DNA of 55,652 nucleotides from a virus. Below are positions 36,801-45,361 of the stretch, piece by piece. A program made the translations under genes and the position numbers. The notes below the pieces were generated by a model, which did not search any database, was not told where the DNA came from, and was given only the letters and a program-made list of their open reading frames with translations. The first letter of the stretch is position 1. Each line of letters opens with the position of its first letter. The stretch spans positions 1-55,652 of IMG/VR virus record IMGVR_UViG_3300033571_005598; one strand, written 5' to 3'.

Positions 36801-37767
36801 AGAAAAAGCACAAGCCAAGAGACAGGCGCTTCTTGATGGTTTCAACGAATGGATTGATGACTCAGTCCGTCAACTTTCAGAAATGGAATATGACGGAACC
36901 GACATCAACCCTGATGCCGACGATATCTGGGACACCGTTTCCACAATCCTTGGCGTCAATGACATTACACCAAAATCCCTAAACGAAGCAATTGAGGAAC
37001 TTTCATCATACGTTGACGTTAATTCACCTGGGGAAAATGCTTATGAAAAGAAGAGCATTGCCCGTGCCAACGCATTATTGAAGAAACTTTCAAAGATGAA
37101 ATCAGAGTATTCGGAAGACAAATGGTTCAACGGCAGAGAAGGCAGAAGGTCTGGATTTGACTCCAGAACTGGTGGCAGGCCACGTCCTGGAACCCCAGAA
37201 ATGCCTCAATCAAACGCCAAGCGCGAGGGAGACATAAAAAGACTTTCCACACTGATTGAGCAGGTTGTCGCAGAACTTGAAGCAAAACGTCAAAACCCTT
37301 CACCCAAAAAGGGTCGCATGGGCTTCTCTTCGTCTACCGGAAAGACCATGATTACCGACGAAGCGACATTCTTTAAGGACATTGAGAATTCTCTTGCAAA
37401 AGAAATTAGAGCCGCACAGAAGGCCAAGAACACCAAGGCAATTACAGGGCTAACTAAACTTCAAGAAATAATCAAGAGAAACGAAGCATCCAAGACTGGC
37501 GACAGAAGAACAAATGTCGGAAGCATATACATGACGATGGATGAAGTTGACCTAATTCTTGACGGTCTTCAGTTTGCTCTTGACCAACAGGTGGACGCCG
37601 GTGGAGATAAGAGAATTGGCTGGTACTCAAAGTTGATTGAAAAGATTGCAGCAGCAGCCATGTCTACATTTATTGATAAAAGCACAACAGAGATTGGTTC
37701 AACCAGAAGAACAGTCACCAACAAAGATGGCGTAAAGAAAAAAATCAATATTGTCCCAGAAGCATAA
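30895..37767 (+). CDS. Giant protein: prohead protease fused to polyvalent multidomain region
   Basis: A 2290-residue protein. Residues 1-170 are an HK97-type (U35-like) prohead protease: VVWGHNWNDPIGK with His61, EWSIGYK with Ser125, and YEVSPVLHG near 150-158. After it come: an Asp-rich loop FDPKAWDGDGDG at 468-479; long charged helical regions; and, at about 1560-1785, a HipA/PI-kinase-like domain (Lys1587 in YYIKP, Glu1598, NWD with Asp1666, Asn1673, Asp1686 in VVDVGG). Ten G-[FLM]-x-S-[SR]-[TSV] phrases recur, for example at 520, 577, 730, 856, 1161, 1180, 1431, 1799, 2087 and 2143. Normal HK97 proteases are about 200 residues. AGGAG precedes the ATG. Confidence 0.8.
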   Translation: MSQQDIQFKAIPGQFNIDEAQGVVECFVAGIGNKDSVGDVLITGAFTKSLTRRKPRVVWGHNWNDPIGKVLEIYEVAPGDRRLPSKMLNAGIGGLYARVQFNLNSEKGREAFANVAFFGQEQEWSIGYKTLDSIFDPNIQANILKEVELYEVSPVLHGANQLTGTISVKSDETAEKHMPGMMMPHHEGMGAGPKIVVVRQSNDDDDDKPIFSEGLAQALGDNEKERLTRELQARSGSSIQLVSATESTAKFRRMTSDGRSVMYRIGYHTPDNYVTFMFGKPELAESQQPGGSRTVVPSQMPSMPMQVKPRVTTDSTNYVVSPEYVMPKGEDYEKSAFDEELENLAQILDETFDVKVGRTLSSRNMSKLKTVLETLQDIVSSAEKDVESKSDYIIPVKLENAFETKQLLDPIFDYHRVESHVTEDGIVITTGVTQEFIEAIGVAEKALGRTLSGGLGKLGRAGRGAVNFDPKAWDGDGDGIVQEGTPYSRPAIPGVNDRASGGRVDATAATRAWQNQRRAGMASRTGRMDADDNFDEYDEAMGPPMRRAGRGMAEDPTGDAASENLDRDRNAGAVRRGLSSSTPKPRKKSTDYKKDKNYTDLDDDDKKIVDVIQEAIENGEITGESYWSDWVSNTLGDWSLQEQYEAIYGRSATSEDFQESADQSGSRYRDGEGRYDDDIEEEFYSESIADASPREKLIGLVGEYMPEGSKYGDKKHIAALRQSFSSGRSGLSSSTSGSRGKPEPLKREGEFHGGNIYDEFNGQYVEGEVVALSDLYGDDRPGYGIVGRYDSDGSGTVDYFYGGTDDEEFETIEDAIAFLENVENEAENDRFYNEPEFRSVDRKRSAGRPGERPLAGFSSSTAEVVSKDDLPKELVNDVANAAVRAVGRSGDETRLIDGAKEVLANLTSEKLKDSVGKSISNARKRLAEMLSDEKVIEEFQSRKAIEDFMDEVGYAVQEMLDLHVGSVKKNGTSVEKEEIEEIVDNAKSKFDNDFNELVKASKEFWNKRRKPGRLDGTPEEAKKEAAIDRKNLMETLREGGEPEDLESTLGSIFKMFDNDSEKIISGTISVEDLNYLTEKALDQIIENDPSIDPEELVNEFAEALREGASKDGANPLIVALAKEFGDEKITGGDLIDYLNDTRQNSVYRPDRGKIEKEKLRGFASRVGNNDPANTGDGERGLGSSSDKREMDMTLAEYAELDKVLKKYMDDSQVDGIGADEDMQVIQDILDKLDESSAANDSIPLTDKEIDDYMDTLTRMRDNGPVEDLADKESIDKLIDSLKKTKESTDGTYESDALQQAGTRLTPPPGGRGRTTKGTRPFKSSNGTINPHKKLDFELEDSEIGELRDELDGFMKMTNNPGPLRAVAEKLEKATNGKFSLEKEEYEEVVKEIEKLRTDKKIVTSDVIGLLEQAAESKKGKYSSIEVNGGRGFSSSTGGGKNNGAPSDIPETMQKQLLMWARQQRGLRLAQESVEKFDRDKGTLPASHWRRLRTLYENMGPGSASGAARSGGRRGIFGRGKDTSPTTQVGRGPSAESKPLPQGLLDNTMSKNPIVTDGFTDMRSGSMGGSQGGGVFKDPKTGQEYYIKPAKTQTHAENESLMSRLYERIGIPVAKVKVGTYKGRPKIVSIMIPGAEKVNHESEMKKPAWKKAVQDTFVANAWLANWDAVSNGGNTIRGGDGNAYVVDVGGAGLFRARGEAKGSAFGPIVGEMESLRDPKQDGAQRGVAYWGDIPPAEIARQVKVIGAISDSEIKQMVDALISDKGEAKKLSDTLIARRDYLVQNWSTGKNSGSGRRGRTGFSSRTDPSDLSDYRPPRRTPGGVPAMRPADFEVRADSEGVTGVGKGGAMGTKPDKKFSGDSFDQVKPDKWDELTIDEKWEWMLGEGNPEKGGTMSPAAYEGAMKKLGDEEAREEAKRMSPEERRKARTESRESQRAQLSDNEKERISAERAKRQADAESQSKRVKEEATAEKAQAKRQALLDGFNEWIDDSVRQLSEMEYDGTDINPDADDIWDTVSTILGVNDITPKSLNEAIEELSSYVDVNSPGENAYEKKSIARANALLKKLSKMKSEYSEDKWFNGREGRRSGFDSRTGGRPRPGTPEMPQSNAKREGDIKRLSTLIEQVVAELEAKRQNPSPKKGRMGFSSSTGKTMITDEATFFKDIENSLAKEIRAAQKAKNTKAITGLTKLQEIIKRNEASKTGDRRTNVGSIYMTMDEVDLILDGLQFALDQQVDAGGDKRIGWYSKLIEKIAAAAMSTFIDKSTTEIGSTRRTVTNKDGVKKKINIVPEA

Positions 37768-37876
37768 ATAGTGTGCGTTCTCGCCCAGAGGGGCGTGCTA
37801 CGTTATACTTTTATAAACTATTCATAATGTGATATTGACACTCGTGTCTTTACTCGCTAAAAAACAGGAGTTACCA
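37768..37876 (+). promoter_or_regulatory. Intergenic region with small hairpin and inverted repeat
   Basis: A 109-base gap. CGCCC-AGAG-GGGCG near 37783-37796 could form a 5-bp GC hairpin (weak terminator, with no immediate U-run). TATACT at 37804-37809 is a possible -10 box without a good -35. GACAC-TC-GTGTC at 37837-37848 is an inverted repeat that overlaps a TTGACA at 37835-37840. AGGAG lies just before the next ATG. Evidence is suggestive only. Confidence 0.3.
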
Positions 37877-39253
37877 ATGAGCGAAAAAGTTGAAGTCAGT
37901 GTTGATGCGGACGGCAATGTTCTTAAGTGCGCTAAGGGCGCAAATGCTGCCGATTGCGGGTTTACACCAGGGGCAAAAGTTTGTGGCAAGTGCGGAGCAA
38001 TGCCTATTCAGATGAAGATGGTCCCAGTCACTGATGATGACTATGAAGTCAAGGGTGGCGATAACTGGGACGACAGCGCCATGTTTAACGCTATGAAAAA
38101 GCGTCAAAAGGGCATGGGTATGGGTATGCCTGACGAAGAAGACGAAGAAGAAATGCCAATGAAGGGTATGGGCTACGAAGAAGAAGACGACGAAGAAGAC
38201 GACTTAGTTCCCATGAAAACTTCAAAGAAGAAGATGTCTCTTGAAATTGAAGAAGACGACGAAGAAGAAGACGACGAAGACGAGTTGTCCATGGACGGAG
38301 AAGTTGACCTAGAGGCAGCAAGAAAGAAGCGCCTTGCCAGCATGGGTGAAAAAGTTGCAGAACTCGGCAGAAATGCATACATGTGTGCTGTTGAAAGAAA
38401 AGTTTACCCAGGTGGTTCAAGCGTTTGTGACGACTGCCCTGGTGGGTGTTTGCCAGAGCGCGGAATGCCAGGACTTCTTTCAGTTGAAGGAATTGCTGAA
38501 CAAATGTTTCAGGGCAAGGTTCTTGACTCTGGATACTCTTCAGATGCAGACATGTTCGTAGTTGACATTCAATCAAAGAGCGGCCGTGCCGTTGAAGTAT
38601 TTATTGACGGTACAACTGCAGAAGTTCTTGGTTTCCACAAACTTGACGACAACGCTTTTGAGCAAAAGTCAGCACTTGATTCAATGATGGTTATTGACTT
38701 CCATGAAGCAGCAGAAATTGCTGTTAAGTCTATTCAGGGTGACGTTGTTGCAGTTGAGCCAGACATTTTTGAAGGCTTTGATGCATACGCAGTTGAGATT
38801 GAAGGTCTTGATGGAAAGTCATACGATGTGTTTGTCTCTCTTGACGGTGAAGTTCTTGGATACGATAAGTACGAGCCAGAAGAAGCAGAAGCAATTGAAG
38901 CAGAAGCCGCAGAAATTGCATTAAAGCGTGCATTCAATGAAGACATGCGTACACAAATGGCGCAAGAAGGAAAAGCACTTCCAGACGGCTCTTTCCCAAT
39001 CTCCAACGTAGAAGACCTAAAGAACGCAATCAGCGCTTATGGTCGTGCAGGCGATAAAGAGGCAGCAAAAAAGCACATCATGAAGCAAGCAAAGGCTCTC
39101 GGTCAGGAAAAACTAATTCCTGCTAACTGGGTAACTGGTGGAGCAAAAGTTGTTGAAGAGAAGTCCGGAGAAGTTGACTCTGACCTTATGGCATCACTCG
39201 TTGAGTTTGAACTCCTTGAGGCCGAGGTTAAAGACGCAGACCCAACAATCTAG
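37877..39253 (+). CDS. Acidic scaffold-like protein with Cys motifs and two PepSY-like repeats
   Basis: A 458-residue protein from ATG 37877 (MSEKVEV), preceded by AGGAG. Near the N-terminus a Cys set (CAKGANAADCGF, VCGKCGA) looks like a small zinc ribbon. Residues about 80-150 are Glu/Asp runs. A second Cys group (YMCAVERK, CDDCPGGCLPERG) follows, then two copies of a PepSY-like motif (VDIQSKSGRAVEVFIDG then EVLGF; VEIEGLDGKSYDVFVSLDG then EVLGY). The C-terminus has SFPISNVEDLKNAISAYGRA and KKHIMKQAKALG, a segment I recognise from actinophage head proteins. A position between protease and capsid suits a scaffold; PepSY domains often inhibit peptidases. Confidence 0.6.
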   Translation: MSEKVEVSVDADGNVLKCAKGANAADCGFTPGAKVCGKCGAMPIQMKMVPVTDDDYEVKGGDNWDDSAMFNAMKKRQKGMGMGMPDEEDEEEMPMKGMGYEEEDDEEDDLVPMKTSKKKMSLEIEEDDEEEDDEDELSMDGEVDLEAARKKRLASMGEKVAELGRNAYMCAVERKVYPGGSSVCDDCPGGCLPERGMPGLLSVEGIAEQMFQGKVLDSGYSSDADMFVVDIQSKSGRAVEVFIDGTTAEVLGFHKLDDNAFEQKSALDSMMVIDFHEAAEIAVKSIQGDVVAVEPDIFEGFDAYAVEIEGLDGKSYDVFVSLDGEVLGYDKYEPEEAEAIEAEAAEIALKRAFNEDMRTQMAQEGKALPDGSFPISNVEDLKNAISAYGRAGDKEAAKKHIMKQAKALGQEKLIPANWVTGGAKVVEEKSGEVDSDLMASLVEFELLEAEVKDADPTI

Positions 39254-39269
39254 AGAAAGCGTGGCCCGT

Positions 39270-42200
39270 ATGACGGGGGTGAACATTAATAAAATTCGCC
39301 ATTACGCGCCTGGATTCAATAATAGAACAACGCGTCTTGATGCGGATATGTCTGCATTGCTTTTCAAGGCGGGAACAAGAGTTATTTCATCATCGGAAAG
39401 ACTAATAGCCGACGTCTCTATTAAGGCAGCAATGGGTGCAGGTGCTCCTGCCGATGATAAAAAAAGAGGCCTTCAAAGCGCTGGTAAATCAAAGTACATA
39501 AACATCAACGGTCTTGTTTATGACCCAGCAGCAAAAAAACAAGAAGGTCAATTCTTTAAACCGTGGATTACGGAAAGAGAAAGAATTAATGCCATGCGCT
39601 CAAGCGACCCAGTTCCCAACTGGGGATGGGTTGATGCGCATCCAGAGCATCAAAATAAACTTGAAGCGCCAAGGAATTCAAAAGGCAAAGTAACAAGATA
39701 TCCAGTAAATCCTAAAACTGGTGAGCCAATGAAGAACCAGGGGTTTGACCAAGAGTTCAAATCTCTTGGACCAACGCTTGGTGAAAGAAATCCTGGCGGA
39801 AAACTGCTTGCACGAACAGCAAAGGCCTTTGGTTTAGTAGTTGATGCTCTTGGAAAATTCAGATGCCCTCCCGGCACTCCAGCAGCAAACAGGTTTACAA
39901 ACGAAAGAGGCGAAGGCTGTTTTGATATTTCAGTAGCCCAAGTACGTAATTTGGTTGGTTCTTTAGCCGACTCAATGCAGGGACCGCAGAACAGGTCACA
40001 AATAGTGTCATCTCTTGCATCTGCGGGATTAAGTATTGCTGAAATTAGAAAGTCCTACAAAGAAAATGGTATTGCCGGACTAGCAAGCCTCGCACGGCGT
40101 GTAGGCATTGATTACGTCGGTGAAAAATGGAACGACATGTCATATGTTTCACAAATACCAGTAAGACTAAGAGAAATTTCTGGCTTGACAATGGGCGCTC
40201 AGTCAAGAATGGAAAGAATTGTTCAGGAAAAGGCTGCAACAATTGATTTTCTTGCAGAATATTACGGCATAACGGAAACTGATGAATATAAAAAAATTGG
40301 TGAAATAGTCAAAGCGATGTCTGCCGACCCGGACTCGCCTTTAGCACCAAATCAATTTGAACTTTTGTTTAGAGGTGGCACTCCAGAAAGTCATGAAGAC
40401 TGGGCAATTGATGCGCTAATTGAAACACACATTGAGGCAATTAACCAAAAACTTGGACTTGGAGGAACTCCTGATGTAATTAGGAGAGACCCAGTAATGA
40501 TGGCAAGAGTTGCTGCAGATGCAAAAGAAGAGTATCTGCGAGCAAAGGCCGCTGGCGAAGTAACGCCAATTACTCAATTCATTGATGCTGGTTTGAGAAG
40601 AGAAAAAGATTTTAGACTCGGAGCGTTTGAGGATATGGTAATCGCCGCACATGAGCGACCTCATTCTTTCACCATGCCGAATGGAAGTAAAAGAACATAC
40701 GTAGCAGATGTTGGTGCCGGATATCAATACGATAAAAATGGAGAGGCTTGGCCTGACACTATTTTAATCAACTCCGGACCTGCTCTTCTTGGATTTAGAG
40801 ATACTCCACCTGCTGGATACATGGACCTATACGAAGCAACAGGCGGAGATATTGACGACCAGTGGAGGGCAGTTGCTTCAGCAATGGATGCAGACGAGCG
40901 CCTCAGAGCATATGCAACGCTATGGGGTACCGACTTGGCGGCAACTGAAGGTCGTGGATGGAGAGATTTTGGAGCACAAACCTCTGCTCATGAAAGAGCC
41001 CACTGGGGTCAAATGGATGCAATTTTCCAGTATCACGCAGATAACGGAACCGGAAGAAATATAGAAGACTTAAACAACGATGAACTGATGGATTTAACTA
41101 AAGAATTCATGACAAAAGCATCACCAGAAATATTGAGTGACGTTTTTGGTATTGATATTGATGATTTAATTGATAAGCGTTTTGACGCTCTTGCTGGTGC
41201 TTATAGCCAAGTGAAGCAACAAGAGGCGCTTGGTGAATTGACGGGAGGAGGAACTTCTGAAGAATTTAACTATGCCAGAACTCTTGCGTTAATGGAGACG
41301 CTTGCGGAATTAAAGGCAAATAAAGCAGTCGGCCTAATAGGCGACGACCCGGAGTTGGATGCAATTCTTGAAAAAATGGACCCACTACCACCTTTGACTG
41401 GTGGCTCAATATCCCCATCGGGTGGAATTGTTCCATCAAGACCCGATGGTTCTCCTGCTCCTAGGTTCGTGCCGTCTGGCCGCGTTAGACCAACACTCCC
41501 TGGTTCGGCACCAGCGCTGCCAACCAATGCTGGAAGGGTGGTTACAACAACTCCAGGAAGAAGTGGCGGAAGAGGCCGACGAGGACCGGTTGACCCGTTT
41601 GAAAAGGAAAGATACGGAAAAGTCCCAACGATGATTAAAGAGGGGCGCTTTACCCTTGAAGACATTGACGAGTTCCTGTATGGAGAAGACGGCAAAGGTG
41701 GACTCAAGCGAATGCTTGAAAGTGTTGCAAACATGCGCACTAAAAAGAACGGCTACACCGACCCAGCATTGGTTAAAAGAAAACGTCTACTTAATGAACT
41801 AGTTGACACAATGGGTATTTCTTTTCCCGAACTTGAAGCACTAGCGCTTAAAGCAAAAAGAGGAGAGTCTTTAACTCCAGAAGAAAAGTCAAAACTTGTT
41901 GACGCTATTTCACATTTAAGAAACGGTGCAAATGAGTTTAAGGCAAAATCTATTGAAGCAAGAAAGAAATTTGAAGACTATCGGTCTGTTGATGTATCCA
42001 GGGCAACTGGTGACGGTTCCGAATACGACGAAAAAGATACGAACGTATTAAATCTTGAACAAATACAAGACGAAATTGAAATGTATGAAGCACTGTTCAA
42101 TAGGGTTGGGCGCGGAATAGCGCCAGCAGTGCATGACATTCTTACAATGACAGAGAATGGACCATACCCTCACCGCCTAACCGCAAGAAGACCTGGTCCG

Positions 42201-44954
42201 CAACCACTTTTAGGAATTGATGTTGATGGTGCTGACGGCATTGCCTCAAGACAGGCTTCAAGACTCAGTCCGCAGGAACTTTCCGCCCTTTCTTCTGCTG
42301 TAACGAATCCACCTAGAATTCTTTCATATCCAAACCCGCAAAACGTTCCTGAACTTACTTTACTTTTGGAAGATATTGAAGAGGTTAGACAGGTTTTTGA
42401 ACGCAATAATTTAACACCACCAATTACCGTTGCGGATAATGAACTCCAAAATGCAGCCCCAGTTATGTCTGGATTGGATAAATCGGTGCTTCCAAGCGAC
42501 ATGGTCGTTGAACTTGAAATTGATACGCCAGAAGACACTTCGCCAGGTTCAATCTATGAAATGTCTCAAATATCTTCGGCTCAACTCATAACGGATTCAA
42601 ACACAGAGGAAGTTGATGTTCCACGGTCTGGTTTCTCTTCCACTACCGGAATGAGAACAAAGGCCGGAATTGCCGGGAGACTAATTGCAAGTAAGAGAAC
42701 AAGAAAACTTCTTGAAAAAGCAGGAATTGACGCAGAAAGAACAGACGTTGTTCAGTTGATGAGTGAAGTTGCTATTGGTTTTTCGGTTGGAGGACCGTAC
42801 GGCGCACTTATTCCTATAGCGCGACGTGGAAGCAGAGACGCTGCCGAGCAAGCGCTAAAAATGATGGTTGAACGCGGATGGATTGAGCAAGACCTTGCTA
42901 ACAAAATTGAAAAATATGGTCTTGACAGAATTGCCGCAGAAGGACTTCCTGACGAAATACTTAATTTAGCAGAATCGGCCAAAGACAGACTCTTAACGGA
43001 AGAATCAAAACGTAGGGCTCTTGATTTTGGTTCGGTTCTTCAAGAAAGAAGCATTGAATTATCTGAAGCAACTCGTGAAAAAGTATCAGAATTAGCCGAC
43101 ACAGGAAAAGAAAAGGCTCGCGAATTAGCAGCCTCGGGCATGGATAGAGCAAGAAGATTAAGAAGTCGCTTTGACAGGGACTCCGAAGAATTGGATGCAG
43201 GTGACCCGTTTTCCCTTCCTCCATCAGGTGGCGCTGTTGATATGCCTTCCCCATACGACGACCCATTTAAGTCCGCGTTTGTTGACATTGAGTTTAAGCA
43301 ACTCGGTTCTTCAATCGGGGAGCAAAAGCAAGTTAAGAAAACCAAGGTAAGAGTTGCTGTTCCCGCTGGCTCAAAAGGCAAGATTGAATCAGGTAAAAGC
43401 AAGGCAAGCAACATGATTCTCCCTCCAGGAAAAGTAAAATTTACTGGAGTTGGCGAAGATGGAGTTCCTGAAGCAGAAATTACTGAACAGATGTCCGCTG
43501 AGGAATACATGAAGAATGTTGAAAAGATGTCTTCAGAAATTGCCTCATCTTCCAACAAACCAAGTCTAAAAAAGGCTGCAAAATTAAGAGCAGATACTGC
43601 TAAAAAAATGCGTCAAGAAATGACCGCCAAGTCAGGAACACCTCAGTCAATGTCCGGAATATCAAAAGTTGTATTTGATAAATCAAACTCAATAATGGAA
43701 AGAGGAAAAGCGGCTGGTATTAATTTCTTCACTCTTGAAAAAGTAAAAAATGACGATACGGATATTGAGACATCCGAGTACGTGCGTATGTATCAAGAAA
43801 AACTTGTATCAACTATTAATAATTACAGCAAATCTTTACCATCTCGTCTTTTTGATGAAGAAATAAGCGCAGATACTAAAAAGTTTATTTACAGCAATTC
43901 AGTAAAAGAGATAGTTAAAGAGGTTAACAAAGTAGCAATGTTGATACACGAAGACATAGATAGAAGAGTACGTGTATCAATGTCTAAATCTTCGTTAGAA
44001 CAATTTGTTGGTTCTGGAAAAATTGCAAATATTGACGTTGATAGTGAATCTTTAAAGATTTTAAAAAACAAAAGAAATTCAATGTTGGGTAATTCTCCTG
44101 GAATTAAAGAGTTTTCTTTTACTCCTGTTGAGTTTATGCACGGAGTAATGATTGAAAAAATTGAAAAACAACTTTACGAAAATGGCACCCATGTTGGCTC
44201 CGAAGAATTTACAGATTACGGAAGAGGAATAGAACTTGTACTTCGCGCAGAAAATTCCCCAAGAATTGGATACGGAAGAAAAGAATCTTACAAAAACGGC
44301 GGAATTTTTGTACAAATAAACGAAGAAGACGAAAACCTTATTCAGGCTTCAATTTTTGGACAAATGTTTATGTCAAAAAATGGTGCAGAAGAATACTTGG
44401 CGGAGATTATTGAAGCAAGTCTTTCTGGTGACTATTCAAAACTAATAAAGAAAAATGACGAAGATGTATTTGAAGCGTTTATAGTTGGAGAAATATCACT
44501 TAACGATGTTGAGCACATCAAAATACCTTTGTCAATATTCAACATCAGAAAGAAAAGGGTCCCCAAGAGCAGCATGATTGGTGGGGCAGACTCAATCAAT
44601 ATGATATTTATGAACAGAGGAGTTCCAAAAGAAAAAATTAAAGACTTCTTTGATAAAGACGGAACAATAGGTGGCGGATACACGCCAAAGCATTTGTCTT
44701 ACCTAAACGAGTTAGAGGCTGCAGAAGAATTTAAAGAAAACCTAATATCTCTAGGCATATCTGAAGTCATATTTACGAACAAAGACGGAATTGACATCAT
44801 GAGTGAGGACACTTGGGTGACCCCACCTCCGACGAAGAAAAAGGGCAAAGACGCCTTGAAGGAGATAGCAAGAAAAGAAGTTATGTCAATTATTGACAAA
44901 ATTGCCCCACCACCCAAAAAGCCAATTCCTAAAAAGGAGACTGCAAAGAAATGA
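39270..44954 (+). CDS. Very large polyvalent protein with HExxH metallopeptidase and Cys module
   Basis: About 1894 residues from ATG 39270 (MTGVNINK); the frame is open further upstream but overlaps the previous gene, and GAGAAAG lies about 10 bases before. Residues 199-217 carry a RCPPG...RFT...C module (CX17C). HERAH at 574-578 with a downstream ETLAE is a gluzincin-type metallopeptidase signature. One G-F-S-S-T-T phrase is at 1121. A hydrophobic/Ala-Gly region near 1165 (VAIGFSVGGPYGALIPIARRG) and long helical parts follow. The C-terminus is Lys/Pro-rich. Family beyond these motifs is not recognised. A packaged, DNA-associated effector is a possible role. Confidence 0.65.
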   Translation: MTGVNINKIRHYAPGFNNRTTRLDADMSALLFKAGTRVISSSERLIADVSIKAAMGAGAPADDKKRGLQSAGKSKYININGLVYDPAAKKQEGQFFKPWITERERINAMRSSDPVPNWGWVDAHPEHQNKLEAPRNSKGKVTRYPVNPKTGEPMKNQGFDQEFKSLGPTLGERNPGGKLLARTAKAFGLVVDALGKFRCPPGTPAANRFTNERGEGCFDISVAQVRNLVGSLADSMQGPQNRSQIVSSLASAGLSIAEIRKSYKENGIAGLASLARRVGIDYVGEKWNDMSYVSQIPVRLREISGLTMGAQSRMERIVQEKAATIDFLAEYYGITETDEYKKIGEIVKAMSADPDSPLAPNQFELLFRGGTPESHEDWAIDALIETHIEAINQKLGLGGTPDVIRRDPVMMARVAADAKEEYLRAKAAGEVTPITQFIDAGLRREKDFRLGAFEDMVIAAHERPHSFTMPNGSKRTYVADVGAGYQYDKNGEAWPDTILINSGPALLGFRDTPPAGYMDLYEATGGDIDDQWRAVASAMDADERLRAYATLWGTDLAATEGRGWRDFGAQTSAHERAHWGQMDAIFQYHADNGTGRNIEDLNNDELMDLTKEFMTKASPEILSDVFGIDIDDLIDKRFDALAGAYSQVKQQEALGELTGGGTSEEFNYARTLALMETLAELKANKAVGLIGDDPELDAILEKMDPLPPLTGGSISPSGGIVPSRPDGSPAPRFVPSGRVRPTLPGSAPALPTNAGRVVTTTPGRSGGRGRRGPVDPFEKERYGKVPTMIKEGRFTLEDIDEFLYGEDGKGGLKRMLESVANMRTKKNGYTDPALVKRKRLLNELVDTMGISFPELEALALKAKRGESLTPEEKSKLVDAISHLRNGANEFKAKSIEARKKFEDYRSVDVSRATGDGSEYDEKDTNVLNLEQIQDEIEMYEALFNRVGRGIAPAVHDILTMTENGPYPHRLTARRPGPQPLLGIDVDGADGIASRQASRLSPQELSALSSAVTNPPRILSYPNPQNVPELTLLLEDIEEVRQVFERNNLTPPITVADNELQNAAPVMSGLDKSVLPSDMVVELEIDTPEDTSPGSIYEMSQISSAQLITDSNTEEVDVPRSGFSSTTGMRTKAGIAGRLIASKRTRKLLEKAGIDAERTDVVQLMSEVAIGFSVGGPYGALIPIARRGSRDAAEQALKMMVERGWIEQDLANKIEKYGLDRIAAEGLPDEILNLAESAKDRLLTEESKRRALDFGSVLQERSIELSEATREKVSELADTGKEKARELAASGMDRARRLRSRFDRDSEELDAGDPFSLPPSGGAVDMPSPYDDPFKSAFVDIEFKQLGSSIGEQKQVKKTKVRVAVPAGSKGKIESGKSKASNMILPPGKVKFTGVGEDGVPEAEITEQMSAEEYMKNVEKMSSEIASSSNKPSLKKAAKLRADTAKKMRQEMTAKSGTPQSMSGISKVVFDKSNSIMERGKAAGINFFTLEKVKNDDTDIETSEYVRMYQEKLVSTINNYSKSLPSRLFDEEISADTKKFIYSNSVKEIVKEVNKVAMLIHEDIDRRVRVSMSKSSLEQFVGSGKIANIDVDSESLKILKNKRNSMLGNSPGIKEFSFTPVEFMHGVMIEKIEKQLYENGTHVGSEEFTDYGRGIELVLRAENSPRIGYGRKESYKNGGIFVQINEEDENLIQASIFGQMFMSKNGAEEYLAEIIEASLSGDYSKLIKKNDEDVFEAFIVGEISLNDVEHIKIPLSIFNIRKKRVPKSSMIGGADSINMIFMNRGVPKEKIKDFFDKDGTIGGGYTPKHLSYLNELEAAEEFKENLISLGISEVIFTNKDGIDIMSEDTWVTPPPTKKKGKDALKEIARKEVMSIIDKIAPPPKKPIPKKETAKK

Positions 44955-45361
44955 AAGCAGTATTAGTGGCAACTGTCCATGGCGACAAAAAACTATTCTA
45001 TGTGGTTGACGCAAAAGACGAAAAAACCGACGGCGTACTTGATGATGGCGTTAAACCAAAAGTTGTAAATTTCTGGGCAACCGCTATGAATGCAATAAAT
45101 CTAGTACCATTACGTTCAACGAAGTTTCATGATTTTTTATGGGATGGAGCATCTTGGGACAACAGCGACGAATGGGAAAGGGTTTTTATAAAAAAAACTC
45201 AAGTGGTTTCCCCAAGAATGTCGTCTGGTGTTGTTTTTTCAACAGATGCAATGAAATCAAAATTAAAAGAAAAATCAATCAATTCTCGCGCTACAGAGTT
45301 CAAGACATTGATGCAGACGCAAAATATAAATATAGTACGTTCCAGAACGGGTAACCAATGA
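44951..45361 (+). CDS. Hypothetical protein
   Basis: A 136-residue protein starting with an ATGA overlap of the giant gene upstream and AAGGAGA about 10 bases before the ATG. The first 60 residues have beta-like LVATVHGDKKLFYVVDAKDE and a helical ATAMNAINLVPL, and the C-terminus is Lys-rich. No motif is recognised. Operon context puts it with the head-associated block. Confidence 0.5.
   Translation: MKAVLVATVHGDKKLFYVVDAKDEKTDGVLDDGVKPKVVNFWATAMNAINLVPLRSTKFHDFLWDGASWDNSDEWERVFIKKTQVVSPRMSSGVVFSTDAMKSKLKEKSINSRATEFKTLMQTQNINIVRSRTGNQ

Noticed and set aside
39138-39269. Upstream extension of the 1894-residue protein (frame open from 39138)
   Set aside because: It overlaps the scaffold-like gene in another frame and its peptide is unlike the rest. 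The ribosome-binding sequence at 39253-39259 fits the ATG at 39270.
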